Positions 26,666-35,737 of a stretch of 64,000 bases of DNA are shown here, piece by piece (the first letter of the stretch is position 1; each line of letters starts with the position of its first letter). The stretch is taken from assembly GCF_001425005.1 (NCBI RefSeq), contig NZ_LMDB01000003.1:186264-250263 (forward strand), in the 5' to 3' direction. Under the pieces are notes generated by a model. It saw only the letters and a program-made list of their open reading frames with translations. It made no database searches and was not told the DNA's origin. The DNA is from Duganella sp. Root336D2 (GTDB lineage: Bacteria > Pseudomonadota > Gammaproteobacteria > Burkholderiales > Burkholderiaceae_D). A program made the position numbers and the translations under genes.

Positions 26666-27283
26666 ATGAAAACCCTGCTTTCCATCGCAGCACTGGCTGC
26701 GCTGCTCACTGGCTGTGCCGGCATTGGCGCGCAAACTTTCTATGCCAATCCTGCGGCGGCCAGCACGTTCGGGATGTGCAAGACCCTTGCCACGGGTTCG
26801 CCCGACATGGACTTTTCCAACGCCTTACGCATGGAACTGGGCCGTCGTGGCGTGGCGGAAGCATCCTGCCCTGACGTCATCAAAGAGCGCGAGACCTGGG
26901 TCACCGTTGGGGTAGCGGCCGGCGTGGTCGCACTGGCAGTCGCGGCCAGCAAACATAACGATGTCAGCATCGGGGTCGGCGGCACTGTCGGGCTGTACGG
27001 CGACGACTGGTACTCCTCCGAACCGGCCTACGCGCCGAACACCGACCGTGAATGGGCCTGGGACCGCTACACCGGCGAAAACGGCAGCCAGATCTGGGTC
27101 TGCCGCGGCGTCCAGACCGGCGCCCTGACTGATCCATCGCGCTGCCAGGGAAGGCCATTGGCTGACACCGTCTGGCCGGGCCCGGCAGACTGTTCAGATA
27201 GTTCCTTCGCGAAACTAGCTATTGTCCCCGCCCGCACGATAGAGGAAGTCTTTCGGCACATACGCTCCGCGCGTGGAGAATGA
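26666..27283 (+). CDS. Lipoprotein of unknown function
   Basis: A protein of 205 residues with a lipoprotein signal: the lipobox L-L-T-G-C puts the lipidated cysteine at residue 17. The mature part has a Y-A-N-P-A-A-A-S-T-F-G-M-C-K segment and four more cysteines, one pair near the end (C-R-G...C-Q-G-R). A hydrophobic stretch T-V-G-V-A-A-G-V-V-A-L-A-V-A-A lies at about 79-93. I do not recognise a family. It probably sits in the outer or inner membrane facing the periplasm. The stop overlaps an ATG of the following frame, but that gene more likely starts 27 bp later. Confidence 0.7.
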   Translation: MKTLLSIAALAALLTGCAGIGAQTFYANPAAASTFGMCKTLATGSPDMDFSNALRMELGRRGVAEASCPDVIKERETWVTVGVAAGVVALAVAASKHNDVSIGVGGTVGLYGDDWYSSEPAYAPNTDREWAWDRYTGENGSQIWVCRGVQTGALTDPSRCQGRPLADTVWPGPADCSDSSFAKLAIVPARTIEEVFRHIRSARGE

Positions 27284-27309
27284 TGGCGTTCTCTTCGAGG
27301 GGCTGCGAA

Positions 27310-28098
27310 ATGAAGACAAGAAACTTTCTGATGCTCGCCACCTGCGCAGCATTTTCAACGCTTGCCGCGCCTGCCTTTGCCGGCACTTTCGACGATGGCA
27401 TGCCGGCACCGTGGCGCTGCACCGGCAAATGCGGCACCCTGGGTGCCAACGGGGTCGTCCGCCTTGCGCCGGGCGGCGGCAGCGCCTACGGCTGGATCTC
27501 CAGCTACAACTCCGGCAGCCAGGTCGCGCTGCCCGGCGTTGGTGGCGTGGGCGAAGCAGCGAATGGTTCAATCCTGCGTTCAGTGTCGTTCATGGCCGAC
27601 ACCAACGCAGCACTCGATTTTCGTTTCAATTACGTGACGACCGACGGCGCAGGTTACGCCGATTATGCGTGGGCGCGCCTGCTCGATGCCGACGATAAGC
27701 AGGTGGCGCTATTGTTCACCGCCCGCACCAACGAAAATGGCAACGCGATCCCCGGTTTCGACATGCCGCCGCCAGCCGCGACCCTGACACCCTTCCCCGT
27801 CGCCGTGGCGCCAGGCCAGACCATGTGGGCGCCGCTCGGCCCCGATTCCGACGAATGCTATGACGCCGGTTGCGGTGCCACTGGCTGGGTGCGGGCACAA
27901 TACGCCATCGCCAATGCCGGCAAATACCGGCTTGAGTTCGGCGTGACCAATTGGGACGACCAGGACTTCGATTCAGGACTGGCTATCGATGCCTTTACCG
28001 TCGGCGGCGCGCCATTGCCCATCCCCGAACCTGGACAATACGCGATGCTGCTGGCGGGCCTGGCCATGTTCAGCGTGCTGAAACGCCTGGCGCGGTGA
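27310..28098 (+). CDS. PEP-CTERM sorting-signal protein, secreted
   Basis: A protein of 262 residues with a signal peptide (1-22, ending A-F-A) and a C-terminal PEP-CTERM anchor: P-E-P-G-Q-Y, a hydrophobic helix, then K-R-L-A-R. PEP-CTERM proteins are exported and processed by exosortase EpsH/XrtA-type systems in biofilm or exopolysaccharide-producing bacteria. The mature domain (G-T-F-D-D-G-M-P...W-R-C-T-G-K-C-G) looks like a secreted beta-sandwich repeated in Oxalobacteraceae proteins. ATG 27310 is chosen because GAGGGG stands 8 bases upstream; the earlier ATG at 27280 lacks one. No exosortase gene lies in this window. Confidence 0.85.
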   Translation: MKTRNFLMLATCAAFSTLAAPAFAGTFDDGMPAPWRCTGKCGTLGANGVVRLAPGGGSAYGWISSYNSGSQVALPGVGGVGEAANGSILRSVSFMADTNAALDFRFNYVTTDGAGYADYAWARLLDADDKQVALLFTARTNENGNAIPGFDMPPPAATLTPFPVAVAPGQTMWAPLGPDSDECYDAGCGATGWVRAQYAIANAGKYRLEFGVTNWDDQDFDSGLAIDAFTVGGAPLPIPEPGQYAMLLAGLAMFSVLKRLAR

Positions 28099-28350
28099 TC
28101 CGCATCGGCATCTCGGGCTGGCGATATACTCCGTGGCGCGGCGTGTTTTACCCGCCCGAGCTGCGTATTCGCCCACAAAGGCAACCGCTACATCACGCAC
28201 ATCCGGCACCTGCGTGCCCCCGAACAACCGCTAGCAAACGTTTTCGCCAGCGGCGTCCTCCTGCTGCGCAAAAAACTGGGCCCCTTCCTCTGGCAGTTTC
28301 CACCCAATTTCAAATTCGATGAAGACTTGTTCGAGCACTTTCTAAGCGTG
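28095..28350 (+). pseudogene. Broken DUF72 (YecE-like) gene
   Basis: The frame from GTG 28095 reads I-R-I-G-I-S-G-W-R-Y-T-P-W-R-G-V-F-Y-P, the normal DUF72 N-terminus, up to about 28163. The next frame then reads V-F-A-H-K-G-N-R-Y-I-T-H-I-R and P-L-A-N-V-F-A-S-G-V, then G-P-F-L-W-Q-F-P-P-N-F-K-F-D, which is the DUF72 core further on. About 50 residues that separate these blocks in intact proteins are missing and the frames differ, so an internal deletion with frameshift has occurred. The C-terminal half is gone at about 28350, next to the end of the CLC gene. Confidence 0.8.
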
Positions 28351-28363
28351 CCTGGCGCAGCGC

Positions 28364-29605
28364 CTACTCGGCTAGGGGGCGCCGCTGGGCGCGATAGATC
28401 CCGGATTGGCCCGAGAACATGAAGGCAACCGCACAGGCCAGCGCGGCATAAGGGCCGATTGCCGGCCCGAACAATTCCATCGCCATCACCGTGCAGGCCA
28501 GCGGCGTGTTGGCCGCGCCGGCAAACACCGCGACGAAACCAATTGCCGCCAGCAGCGGGAATGGCAGGTGCAGGAGCGGCGCGAGCACATTACCCAGCGT
28601 CGCGCCGATGTTGAACAGCGGCGTCACTTCGCCGCCCTTGAAGCCGGAGCCCAGCGAGCCGACGGTAAAAACGAATTTGCCGAGCCAGTCCCACCAGTCC
28701 AGCGGCACGCGAAAAGCCTCCACCATCGGCCCGATGCCGAGGCCAAGGTAGCGGTGGAAGTCGATGCCGGCGAAGCTGCCGGCACCGACTGCCAGCGCAA
28801 TGATCGCGCCGCCAACCAGGGGCCGCAACGGCGCATAGCCAAAGCGCGCCTTGAACCAGGCCGACAAGCCATGCGTGGCTGCGGCAAAAGCACGCCCCAC
28901 CAGGCCGAACACCACGCCCGCCACAATGATGCCGGCCAGCGCCAGCAGCAGCGGGCCATCCGGCGCGCCCAGTGCGCCAGCCGGGTAATGCGTATGTCCA
29001 ACGCCCCAGGCGCGCGTGACCTGGTCGGCCAACAGCGCCGCCAGCATGCAGGGATAGATCGCGGTAAAGCGCATGCGCCCCACCACCAGCACCTCCAGGC
29101 CGAAGATCGCGCCGGCCAGGGGCGTGCCGAAGACGGAAGCAAAACCGGCGCTGATACCTGCCATCAGGACGGTACGCCGGTCTTCGCGCGGCAGCCGGAA
29201 TACGTGGGTGAGCTGGTCGGCCAGCGCCCCGCCCATCTGCACCGCGGTGCCCTCGCGGCCGACCGACGCACCGAACAGGTGCGACACCACCGTGCTGCAC
29301 AGGATCAGTGGCGCAAGGCGCAGCGGCACGACGTTCTTGGGATCGTGGATCTCGTCAATCAGCAGGTTATTGCCCGCTTCAACGCGGCTGCCGACCTGCA
29401 GGTAAATCCAGCCCACCGCAAAGCCGGCCAGCGGCAGCAGCCATACCACCCATCGATAAGCCTCGCGCCAGGCGGTGGCGACATCCAGCGCCACCAGGAA
29501 GAAAGCGGAAGCGCTGCCCGCCAGCACAGCGACGATGCCGGCCAGCAGGCTCCACTTCCCCAGGTAGCGCAATTGCTTAATGATGGTCGTGCCCCTTCTT
29601 GTCAC
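28364..29605 (-). CDS. CLC-family antiporter, fluoride (CLC-F/EriC-F) type
   Basis: A protein of 413 residues with about ten membrane segments. The chloride-type G-S-G-I-P motif is replaced by G-N-N-L-L (residues 78-82) and the G-K/R-E-G-P motif by G-R-E-G-T (116-120, gating glutamate E118). Both changes are reported hallmarks of the fluoride-exporting CLC-F subfamily, so proton-coupled fluoride efflux is the likely role. The start is GTG 29605, with a GGAAG-like site 6 bases upstream, overlapping the multicopper oxidase gene by 29 bases; TTG 29572 is an alternative. It is the last gene of a copper-type operon, and no fluoride riboswitch is seen directly before it. Confidence 0.8.
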   Translation of the reverse strand: MTRRGTTIIKQLRYLGKWSLLAGIVAVLAGSASAFFLVALDVATAWREAYRWVVWLLPLAGFAVGWIYLQVGSRVEAGNNLLIDEIHDPKNVVPLRLAPLILCSTVVSHLFGASVGREGTAVQMGGALADQLTHVFRLPREDRRTVLMAGISAGFASVFGTPLAGAIFGLEVLVVGRMRFTAIYPCMLAALLADQVTRAWGVGHTHYPAGALGAPDGPLLLALAGIIVAGVVFGLVGRAFAAATHGLSAWFKARFGYAPLRPLVGGAIIALAVGAGSFAGIDFHRYLGLGIGPMVEAFRVPLDWWDWLGKFVFTVGSLGSGFKGGEVTPLFNIGATLGNVLAPLLHLPFPLLAAIGFVAVFAGAANTPLACTVMAMELFGPAIGPYAALACAVAFMFSGQSGIYRAQRRPLAE

Positions 29606-30965
29606 GCGTCACTTCCACCGGCTTGACGCCGGCCGGCGGCACCGCACCAGGCGCAGAAACAGGCGGCGGCACTTCGCCGGTCCATTCGTAAGCCGTGCTT
29701 CCCTTTGGCGCCTTGTACCAGCCCGGATCGGTGTAGTCGCCTTTTTTCTGGTCGGGACGCACTTTCATCAGCGTGAACATGCCGCCCATCTCGATATCGC
29801 CATATGGGCCGGTACCGGTCATCATCGGCAGCGTATTCTCGGGGATTTCCATTTCCATGCCCCCCATCGACCCGCCCTTGTCGCCCATCACCATATAGCC
29901 CGGCACCAGCTTGTTGATCTTCTCGGCCACGCCCTTGTGGTCCACGCCGATCAGGTTCGGCACGTTGTGGCCCATGGCATTCATGGTGTGGTGCGACTTG
30001 TGGCAGTGGAAGGCCCAGTCGCCCGGATTGTCGGCAATGAACTCGATGGCGCGCATCTGGCCCACCGCGACATCGGTGGTCACCTCCGGCCAGCGCGCAG
30101 TTGGCGGCACCCAGCCGCCGTCGGTACCGGTCACTTCAAACCGGTGGCCGTGAATGTGGATCGGGTGGTTGGTCATGGTCAGGTTGCCGGCGCGGATGCG
30201 CACACGGTCGCCCTGGCGCACGACCAGCGGGTCGATGGCGGGGAAGACGCGGCTATTGAACGTCCAGATATTAAAGTCCGTCATCGTATTGACCTTGGGG
30301 ACCATGCTCCCCGGTTCGATATCGTAGGCGCTGAGCAGGAACACGAAATCACGGTCCACCGCATGCTGGCGCGGGTCTTTCGGGTGAGTGACCCAGAAGC
30401 CCATCATGCCCATCGCCATCTGCACCATTTCGTCAGCATGGGGATGGTACATGAAAGTACCGGCATGTCTGGCGACAAATTCGTAGACGAAGGTCTTGCC
30501 CGGCTGGATAGCCGGCTGGCTCACGCCCGACACCCCGTCCATCCCGCTTGGCAGGATCTGGCCGTGCCAGTGCACACTGGTGTGCTCCGGCAGCTTGTTG
30601 GTGACGAAGATGCGCACGCGGTCGCCCTCCACCACTTCGATGGTCGGTCCCGGACTCTGGCCGTTGTAGCCCCACATCCTGGCGTACATGCCTGGCGCAA
30701 TTTCGCGCACCACCGGTTCCGCGACCAGGTGGAACTCCTTGACGCCATCTTTCATGCGCCACGGCAGGCTCCAGCCGTTCAAGGTCACGACCGGGTTGTA
30801 CGGACGGCCATTGGGCGGCATCAGCGGCGGTGCGGTCGAAGCGCTCGATTGCACCGCCGCTTCCGGCAGGCCGGCGGCGCCGGCACGGCTCACCAGGCCT
30901 GCTCCGATCAGGGCCGCGGCGCCATTGGCGAGGAAAGACCGGCGTTTGTTGACGGGGCTATTCAT
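29577..30965 (-). CDS. Multicopper oxidase, Tat-exported
   Basis: A protein of 462 residues. The N-terminus has a twin-arginine signal (R-R-S-F-L-A). The copper ligand motifs are H-W-H-G, H-P-H-A-D, H-P-I-H-I-H-G-H and H-C-H-K-S-H-H...H, covering the type 1 and trinuclear sites. A Met/Gly-rich stretch (G-G-S-M-G-G-M-E-M-E) before the end is like the copper-binding insert of CueO/CopA proteins, and the tail is H-D-H-H. It likely oxidises Cu(I) or metal-bound substrates in the periplasm for copper tolerance. It starts in an ATGA overlap with the TolC-like gene and overlaps the CLC gene downstream. Confidence 0.93.
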   Translation of the reverse strand: MNSPVNKRRSFLANGAAALIGAGLVSRAGAAGLPEAAVQSSASTAPPLMPPNGRPYNPVVTLNGWSLPWRMKDGVKEFHLVAEPVVREIAPGMYARMWGYNGQSPGPTIEVVEGDRVRIFVTNKLPEHTSVHWHGQILPSGMDGVSGVSQPAIQPGKTFVYEFVARHAGTFMYHPHADEMVQMAMGMMGFWVTHPKDPRQHAVDRDFVFLLSAYDIEPGSMVPKVNTMTDFNIWTFNSRVFPAIDPLVVRQGDRVRIRAGNLTMTNHPIHIHGHRFEVTGTDGGWVPPTARWPEVTTDVAVGQMRAIEFIADNPGDWAFHCHKSHHTMNAMGHNVPNLIGVDHKGVAEKINKLVPGYMVMGDKGGSMGGMEMEIPENTLPMMTGTGPYGDIEMGGMFTLMKVRPDQKKGDYTDPGWYKAPKGSTAYEWTGEVPPPVSAPGAVPPAGVKPVEVTRDKKGHDHH

Positions 30966-32317
30966 TGCTGTACTCCCTTACCGCCAATCGCGGCATCCAG
31001 ATTGGCATCGGCGATCCAATACTCCTTGAGCGCGGTGATGTAATTGTTGACGGCGGCAGTCTGTTCGCGCGCATCGGCCAGCAGTTCGAATACCGACAGC
31101 AACATGCCGTTGTAGCGCAGCAGGGTCTCTTCGGAGATCTTCTGGCGCAGCGGAATCACCACATCGCGGTAATGCCTGGCCAGCTCGTAAGAGGCCTGGT
31201 AGTCCTGCTGGCTTTCGCGTGCTTCGCTGCGGGCATTGACCGCTGCGGCGGCCAGCAGGTTGAGCGACTGCATATAGGTTGCTTCCGCGTGCGCCACGCG
31301 AGCGCCGCCCCAGTCGAACAACGGCACTTCCACGGAAATTTCGTAACCGTGCGAACGGCGCTCGCCATCGCGCTCGCTGATCCCGCTCAATTCCAGCACG
31401 TTGATGAAGCGTGTGGCCTTGGCCAGGCCCAGGGATCTTGCAGTGTGCTCCGACGACAGGCGGGCTGCCTGCACGTCCAGGCGGTCGCGCATGGCGACTG
31501 CTTCGGCACCATCCACCTCGCGCGGCTTGGCCGGCAGGTCGGGCAAGCGCTCAGGCAGGCGGTAAGCCGTAGCCTCCCCGCCGGACAGGCCGAGGATGCG
31601 GGTCAGCTTCTCGCGGCTGGCGGTTGCGGCCTTGCGGGCGCGCGCCACGTCGGCCATCGCATCGGCGTGGAAAGCTTCCTCCTTGGCCGCATCGTACTTG
31701 CTCCAGTTGCCGGCAGCTTGCATGCGCCGCGCCAGCTCACCGCTGGCATCGGCCGCGTCGCTGATTTGCTGGGCGTATTCAACGCCCTGCTGCGCCGCCA
31801 CGGCCTCGATCCAGGCCAGGCGGGCCTGGTGGGCCATGGAGACCGCGTGACCGGCCAGTTCCAGCTTGACTTGCTCGAAACGCCGGGTTTCGATGCGGCT
31901 GGCCAGCGGCAGTGTGAGCAGCTGGATAAAATTCATGCCCAGGGTACGCTCGATGCCAACCTCGCCGCCGCCATGCGTGCGCTTGAAACTGAAACCGGGA
32001 TTGGCCAGGCGGCCTGCCTGCACCAGTTCCGCTTCGGCGATGCCGAGGTCCCAGTATCGAGCCTGCAGGCCGCGGTTGTTCAGGAGTGCGGCCTGGACGG
32101 CCGCATCGGCGCTAAGCGGCTCGGCAAGGAGCTTCTTTAACTGTTCGTCCAGCGCGCGCCGGTCCTGCTCATTGCGCAGCAGGCGCGTCTCGGCGCCGCT
32201 GCGGCTCCTGGTGGCTTGCGCCACTGCGCCGAAGCCGCCATCGTTCGAAAACGTGGCGCAACCGGACAGCAGCGCAGCCGCGGCGGCCATTGCCGCCAGC
32301 TTGAATGCTTGGTTCAT
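30962..32317 (-). CDS. TolC/CusC-family outer membrane lipoprotein
   Basis: A protein of 451 residues from ATG 32317, backed by GGAAAG about 8 bases upstream. The lipobox L-L-S-G-C suggests lipidation, as in the CusC/OprM-type outer membrane factors. The rest is two long helical TolC repeats, with features such as L-L-N-N-R-G-L-Q-A-R-Y and G-I-A-E-A-E-L-V-Q-A-G. Its place in a copper-type operon suggests a channel role in metal export, but no RND pump or membrane fusion gene is present in the window, so its partners must be elsewhere or the role differs. Confidence 0.85.
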   Translation of the reverse strand: MNQAFKLAAMAAAAALLSGCATFSNDGGFGAVAQATRSRSGAETRLLRNEQDRRALDEQLKKLLAEPLSADAAVQAALLNNRGLQARYWDLGIAEAELVQAGRLANPGFSFKRTHGGGEVGIERTLGMNFIQLLTLPLASRIETRRFEQVKLELAGHAVSMAHQARLAWIEAVAAQQGVEYAQQISDAADASGELARRMQAAGNWSKYDAAKEEAFHADAMADVARARKAATASREKLTRILGLSGGEATAYRLPERLPDLPAKPREVDGAEAVAMRDRLDVQAARLSSEHTARSLGLAKATRFINVLELSGISERDGERRSHGYEISVEVPLFDWGGARVAHAEATYMQSLNLLAAAAVNARSEARESQQDYQASYELARHYRDVVIPLRQKISEETLLRYNGMLLSVFELLADAREQTAAVNNYITALKEYWIADANLDAAIGGKGVQQ

Positions 32318-32389
32318 GGTGATCTTTCCAATGCTTGGTCGTCCTGCGCGGGGACGCAGGATAGCGCCAGCGGCCACGGCTGGCATGGA

Positions 32390-32791
32390 TCAGGCAGGGA
32401 TCGCCCGGGGCGGGCGTTTGGGAAGGGCAAGGTCAACCGGCAGCGGCGGCACGGGATCGGGCAGGTGCAGGCGCTCGGCCAGCGGGGAATGTGATGCCGG
32501 TTGCGGCAAGGTATAGGCCAATGCGGCGCCAACGCAGCAATCGCCCATGGCGCTGCCGTGCGCGCTACCGGCGCAATGGTCGCCGCTGTCGCCGGCTTGC
32601 TGGGCGGACGCCAGCATCGCCGCATGATCGTGTGACCCGTCCTGCATCGCCCGGGCAGCCGGCTTGTCAGCATTGGCCTGAGCGCACAGCAGCATGCTGG
32701 CCGAGGCAAAGCCCTGGAAGGGCAAAGCCACCAGCATCAGCCAAAGCGCAATGAAACGGATCACGGATTTCATGGGCAGCGATATTACCAT
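32390..32791 (-). CDS. Small periplasmic His/Cys protein of a copper operon
   Basis: A protein of 133 residues (127 from the inner ATG 32773). The signal peptide ends near F-A-S-A. The middle holds many histidines and cysteines (H-D-H-A-A-M, D-H-C-A-G-S-A-H and D-C-C-V) and the C-terminus is proline-rich. It resembles the DUF2946-type small proteins found beside copper genes. The likely role is periplasmic metal binding; this is inferred from composition and position. An AAGG five bases before ATG 32791 favours the longer form. The TonB receptor gene ends 7 bp upstream. Confidence 0.65.
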   Translation of the reverse strand: MVISLPMKSVIRFIALWLMLVALPFQGFASASMLLCAQANADKPAARAMQDGSHDHAAMLASAQQAGDSGDHCAGSAHGSAMGDCCVGAALAYTLPQPASHSPLAERLHLPDPVPPLPVDLALPKRPPRAIPA

Positions 32792-32798
32792 GACCGCC

Positions 32799-34724
32799 TT
32801 AGAAGCGGCTTATGACCCTGGCATAGGCGCCCCGCCCGAGCGACAGCCTGGTAGCGCCGCTGAACTCCTCGTGGTCCCGGTCCAATGCGTTGCTGGCACC
32901 CAGCGCCAGTTCCAGGCCCGCCCTGACCTGCCAGTTGAAGTTGACATCCAGTGCCGTATAGCCGGGCAGCGCGGTAAAACGCAGCGGCCCGACGTGGCGC
33001 AAGGTCAGGTCCAGGTCGCGCCCTTCCCCCAGGGTGAATGAGGAGCGAAGTTTCGCCACACGGCGCGGGTCCACATTGCCCCTCACCGAACGGTTGCCGA
33101 AATCAAGCTCGCCCGGTTTGAGCGAGAATTCCTCATGCATCAGGGTCAGGCCCGCGCTGAGGCGCCAGTCAGGCGTAGCCTGGACACTTCCCCAAGCCTC
33201 CAGCCCGCGCGTTTCGCCTTCCATGCCATTACCGATTTCATAAACCAGCGGCGCCACCGGCTTGATGGTGCGCAGCTTGTCGTACAGGGCGCGATAAGCG
33301 GTGAGCGAATAGCTGGCGCGGTTGCCGAACTGCTGGCGCAAACCTATCTCCAGCACCCGGGCCGTCTCGGACTGGAAATTCGGGCCGCCGCTCAGGGTGC
33401 CCAAGGGCCCGGCATTGAAATAAATTTCGCGGTCAACGCGCGATGGTGCGCGTACGGTGCGCGACAGGGCCGCCCACCAGGAAGTCTCGGGAGTTGCCTT
33501 CCATGCCAGGCGCAAGTTGGGGAGGAATTCCATCCCGGTGTACTGGTTGCGTTCGATACGCAACCCGCCTGTCAGGTTCAACTGCTCGCTGAAGGCGACG
33601 GTATCCTGCCCAAACAGGCTGGCCCAATGCATGCTGGCGCGCTCGGGATGGAATGCGGTACCGCTGGTGACCGAAACCCGGTCAAGCGCAAAGCGATATT
33701 CAGCGCCCAGCGCCAGCATGTGCCGGCCAAGCGGCGCGAAGTTGTAGAGTGCCTGCAAGTCGGCGACGTCCAGGTTCTCCTTATAGACGCCCACCTGGTT
33801 GCGCTCCGTCCGATCGTAGTAAGCCAGCAGGGACAGGCTGGCGCCCCCGTCAAGCTGGCGGGTCCAATGCCCCATCAGGTTGGCGCCGCGCATGGATGCG
33901 GCGGGCAAAGGAAGGGCCGACGCCGTCACGAGCTGCCCGGCGCCGATGCGGTACACATCGCCCTGCATCGTAAGCGCATCGCTGCCGCGCAGCCAATCGG
34001 CACGGAACCCCGCCTGGGCATTGTGCCAGGCATCGCCCAGCGCCTTGCCGGCCAGGGTTTCACCGTGCGGCATGGCGTAATCCATGCCGTACGCACGCCA
34101 GGCACCGTCCTCCATCGCCGCGCCATAGCGGAAAGCCGCGCCGGACTGTTCCTGTCCCCAGCGCAGTTCGGCCATGCCGCCAAGGGTGGATGCCGCCGGC
34201 TTGGTGATCACGTTGATCACGCCGTTCACGGCGTTGGTGCCCCACAGCGTGCCGCCCGGACCGCTGACTACTTCGATGCGTTCGATGGCATCCATCGCGA
34301 CCTGCTGCACGTCCCACGATACGCCGGACAGCAGCGGGGTATACACCGAGCGGCCATCGATCATCACCAATTGCTTGTTGGCGCTGTTGCCGGCAAAGCC
34401 GCGCGCGGTGATGATGTAATTGCCGGCAGGAGTCTGCGAGACGTGCAGGTTGGGCGCCATGCGCAACGCTTCGGCCAGGCTGCGCGCGCCGCTGCGCCGG
34501 ATGTCGTCGGCGCTGATCACGAAGATCGACGCCGGGGCGTCGCCCAGCCTCTCTTCGCGTTTTGAAACGGACACCACACGCACATCGCTCAATTCTTCGA
34601 GCGACAGGTTGGCAAAGTTTTCCGGCGTGGCTGCGCCGCCGGCGGCAGCGACGGCCGATAGCGACTGGCTGCAGATACAGCCAGCGGCCAGTCCCCACTT
34701 CAGTGAATAGCCTGCTTTGGGCAT
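32799..34724 (-). CDS. TonB-dependent outer membrane receptor
   Basis: A protein of 641 residues from ATG 34724 (GAGAGG upstream), with a signal peptide. The plug domain reads L-S-L-E-E-L-S-D-V, S-V-S-K-R-E-E-R-L and I-D-G-R-S-V-Y-T-P, with the G-T-N-A-V-N-G-V-I-N-V plug motif. The rest is a 22-strand-type barrel ending in R-V-I-S-R-F. It should import a TonB-driven ligand. The downstream copper genes make a copper or metallophore complex plausible, but the plug is of a broad family and does not fix the ligand. It is probably the first gene of the operon. Confidence 0.88.
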   Translation of the reverse strand: MPKAGYSLKWGLAAGCICSQSLSAVAAAGGAATPENFANLSLEELSDVRVVSVSKREERLGDAPASIFVISADDIRRSGARSLAEALRMAPNLHVSQTPAGNYIITARGFAGNSANKQLVMIDGRSVYTPLLSGVSWDVQQVAMDAIERIEVVSGPGGTLWGTNAVNGVINVITKPAASTLGGMAELRWGQEQSGAAFRYGAAMEDGAWRAYGMDYAMPHGETLAGKALGDAWHNAQAGFRADWLRGSDALTMQGDVYRIGAGQLVTASALPLPAASMRGANLMGHWTRQLDGGASLSLLAYYDRTERNQVGVYKENLDVADLQALYNFAPLGRHMLALGAEYRFALDRVSVTSGTAFHPERASMHWASLFGQDTVAFSEQLNLTGGLRIERNQYTGMEFLPNLRLAWKATPETSWWAALSRTVRAPSRVDREIYFNAGPLGTLSGGPNFQSETARVLEIGLRQQFGNRASYSLTAYRALYDKLRTIKPVAPLVYEIGNGMEGETRGLEAWGSVQATPDWRLSAGLTLMHEEFSLKPGELDFGNRSVRGNVDPRRVAKLRSSFTLGEGRDLDLTLRHVGPLRFTALPGYTALDVNFNWQVRAGLELALGASNALDRDHEEFSGATRLSLGRGAYARVISRF

Positions 34725-34879
34725 GGCGGCCTCTCTTTCAGGAAGCACTGTCGAAAATCTTAGCACGGCGGCAGTTTTTCCCGCCACACATATGGCTTTC
34801 ATCGTAAAACGAATAAGCCTCGCCCGCCATATCAGGATTCTTTATAATAGCTGGGCTTGAATCATCCTACTATCCTGAT

Positions 34880-35737
34880 ATGAAGCCAGAGATCCAAGGG
34901 TTCTTCGACCCCGTTACATCCACCGTCAGCTACGTGATTTATGAGGCTGACGGCAGCGAATGCGCCATCGTCGATTCAGTACTTGATTACGATCCGAAGG
35001 CCGGCCGCACCGCAACGACTGCCGCCGACAAGATCATCGCTTTCGTGCGCGAGCATCGCCTGCACGTCAGCTGGCTGCTGGAAACCCACGCCCACGCCGA
35101 CCACTTGTCTGCCGCGCCTTACCTGCAAGGCAAGCTGGGTGGCCGCATCGGTATCGGCGCCGGCATCTGCAAGGTGCAGCATGCTTTCTCGGCGATCTTC
35201 AACCGCAAAGGCGAGAAGGAAGACGGCTCTCAGTTCGGCCACCTGTTCGGGGCCGACGAAGAATTCATGATCGGCAAGCTGAAGGCGCGCGCACTGCACG
35301 TACCGGGCCATACGCCGGCGGATATGGCTTACCAGATTGGCGATGCGGTTTTTGTCGGCGATACGATGTTCATGCCGGACGTGGGCAGCGCGCGCTGCGA
35401 CTTCCCCGGGGGCTGCGCAGGCGACTTGTACAAGTCGGTGCACCGCCTGCTGTCGCTGCCGCCGGAGACGCGCCTGTTCATGTGCCACGACTATCCGCCG
35501 GCCGGCCGCGAGCCGCGCTGGGAAGTCACGGTAGCCGAGCAGCGCGCCGCGAATATCCATATCCGCGACGGCGTCAGCGAAGAAGAATTCGTGGCCATGC
35601 GCACCAGGCGCGATGCCACGCTGCAGATGCCGGTACTGATCCTGCCTGCCATCCAGGTCAATCTCAGTGCCGGCCACCTGCCGGAGGCTGAGGATAACGG
35701 CGTGCGCTACCTCAAGATCCCCCTCAACGCCCTCTGA
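34880..35737 (+). CDS. MBL-fold hydrolase, persulfide dioxygenase/Blh-like
   Basis: A protein of 285 residues. The metal motif is T-H-A-H-A-D-H, with later ligands in V-P-G-H-T, V-G-D-T-M and C-H-D-Y. The extended form with D-V-G-S-A-R-C-D-F-P is shared with ETHE1-type persulfide dioxygenases and with the Blh/beta-lactamase-hydrolase-like proteins. The likely activity is oxidation of glutathione persulfide or hydrolysis of a thioester; the metal-ligand set cannot separate them without alignment. It is a single gene, convergent with the M28 peptidase gene with no gap between the stop codons. Confidence 0.82.
   Translation: MKPEIQGFFDPVTSTVSYVIYEADGSECAIVDSVLDYDPKAGRTATTAADKIIAFVREHRLHVSWLLETHAHADHLSAAPYLQGKLGGRIGIGAGICKVQHAFSAIFNRKGEKEDGSQFGHLFGADEEFMIGKLKARALHVPGHTPADMAYQIGDAVFVGDTMFMPDVGSARCDFPGGCAGDLYKSVHRLLSLPPETRLFMCHDYPPAGREPRWEVTVAEQRAANIHIRDGVSEEEFVAMRTRRDATLQMPVLILPAIQVNLSAGHLPEAEDNGVRYLKIPLNAL

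Noticed and set aside
28364..28400. Fluoride riboswitch before the CLC gene
   Set aside because: The gene begins inside the multicopper oxidase gene, and no GGNGAUGG-like core is present there.
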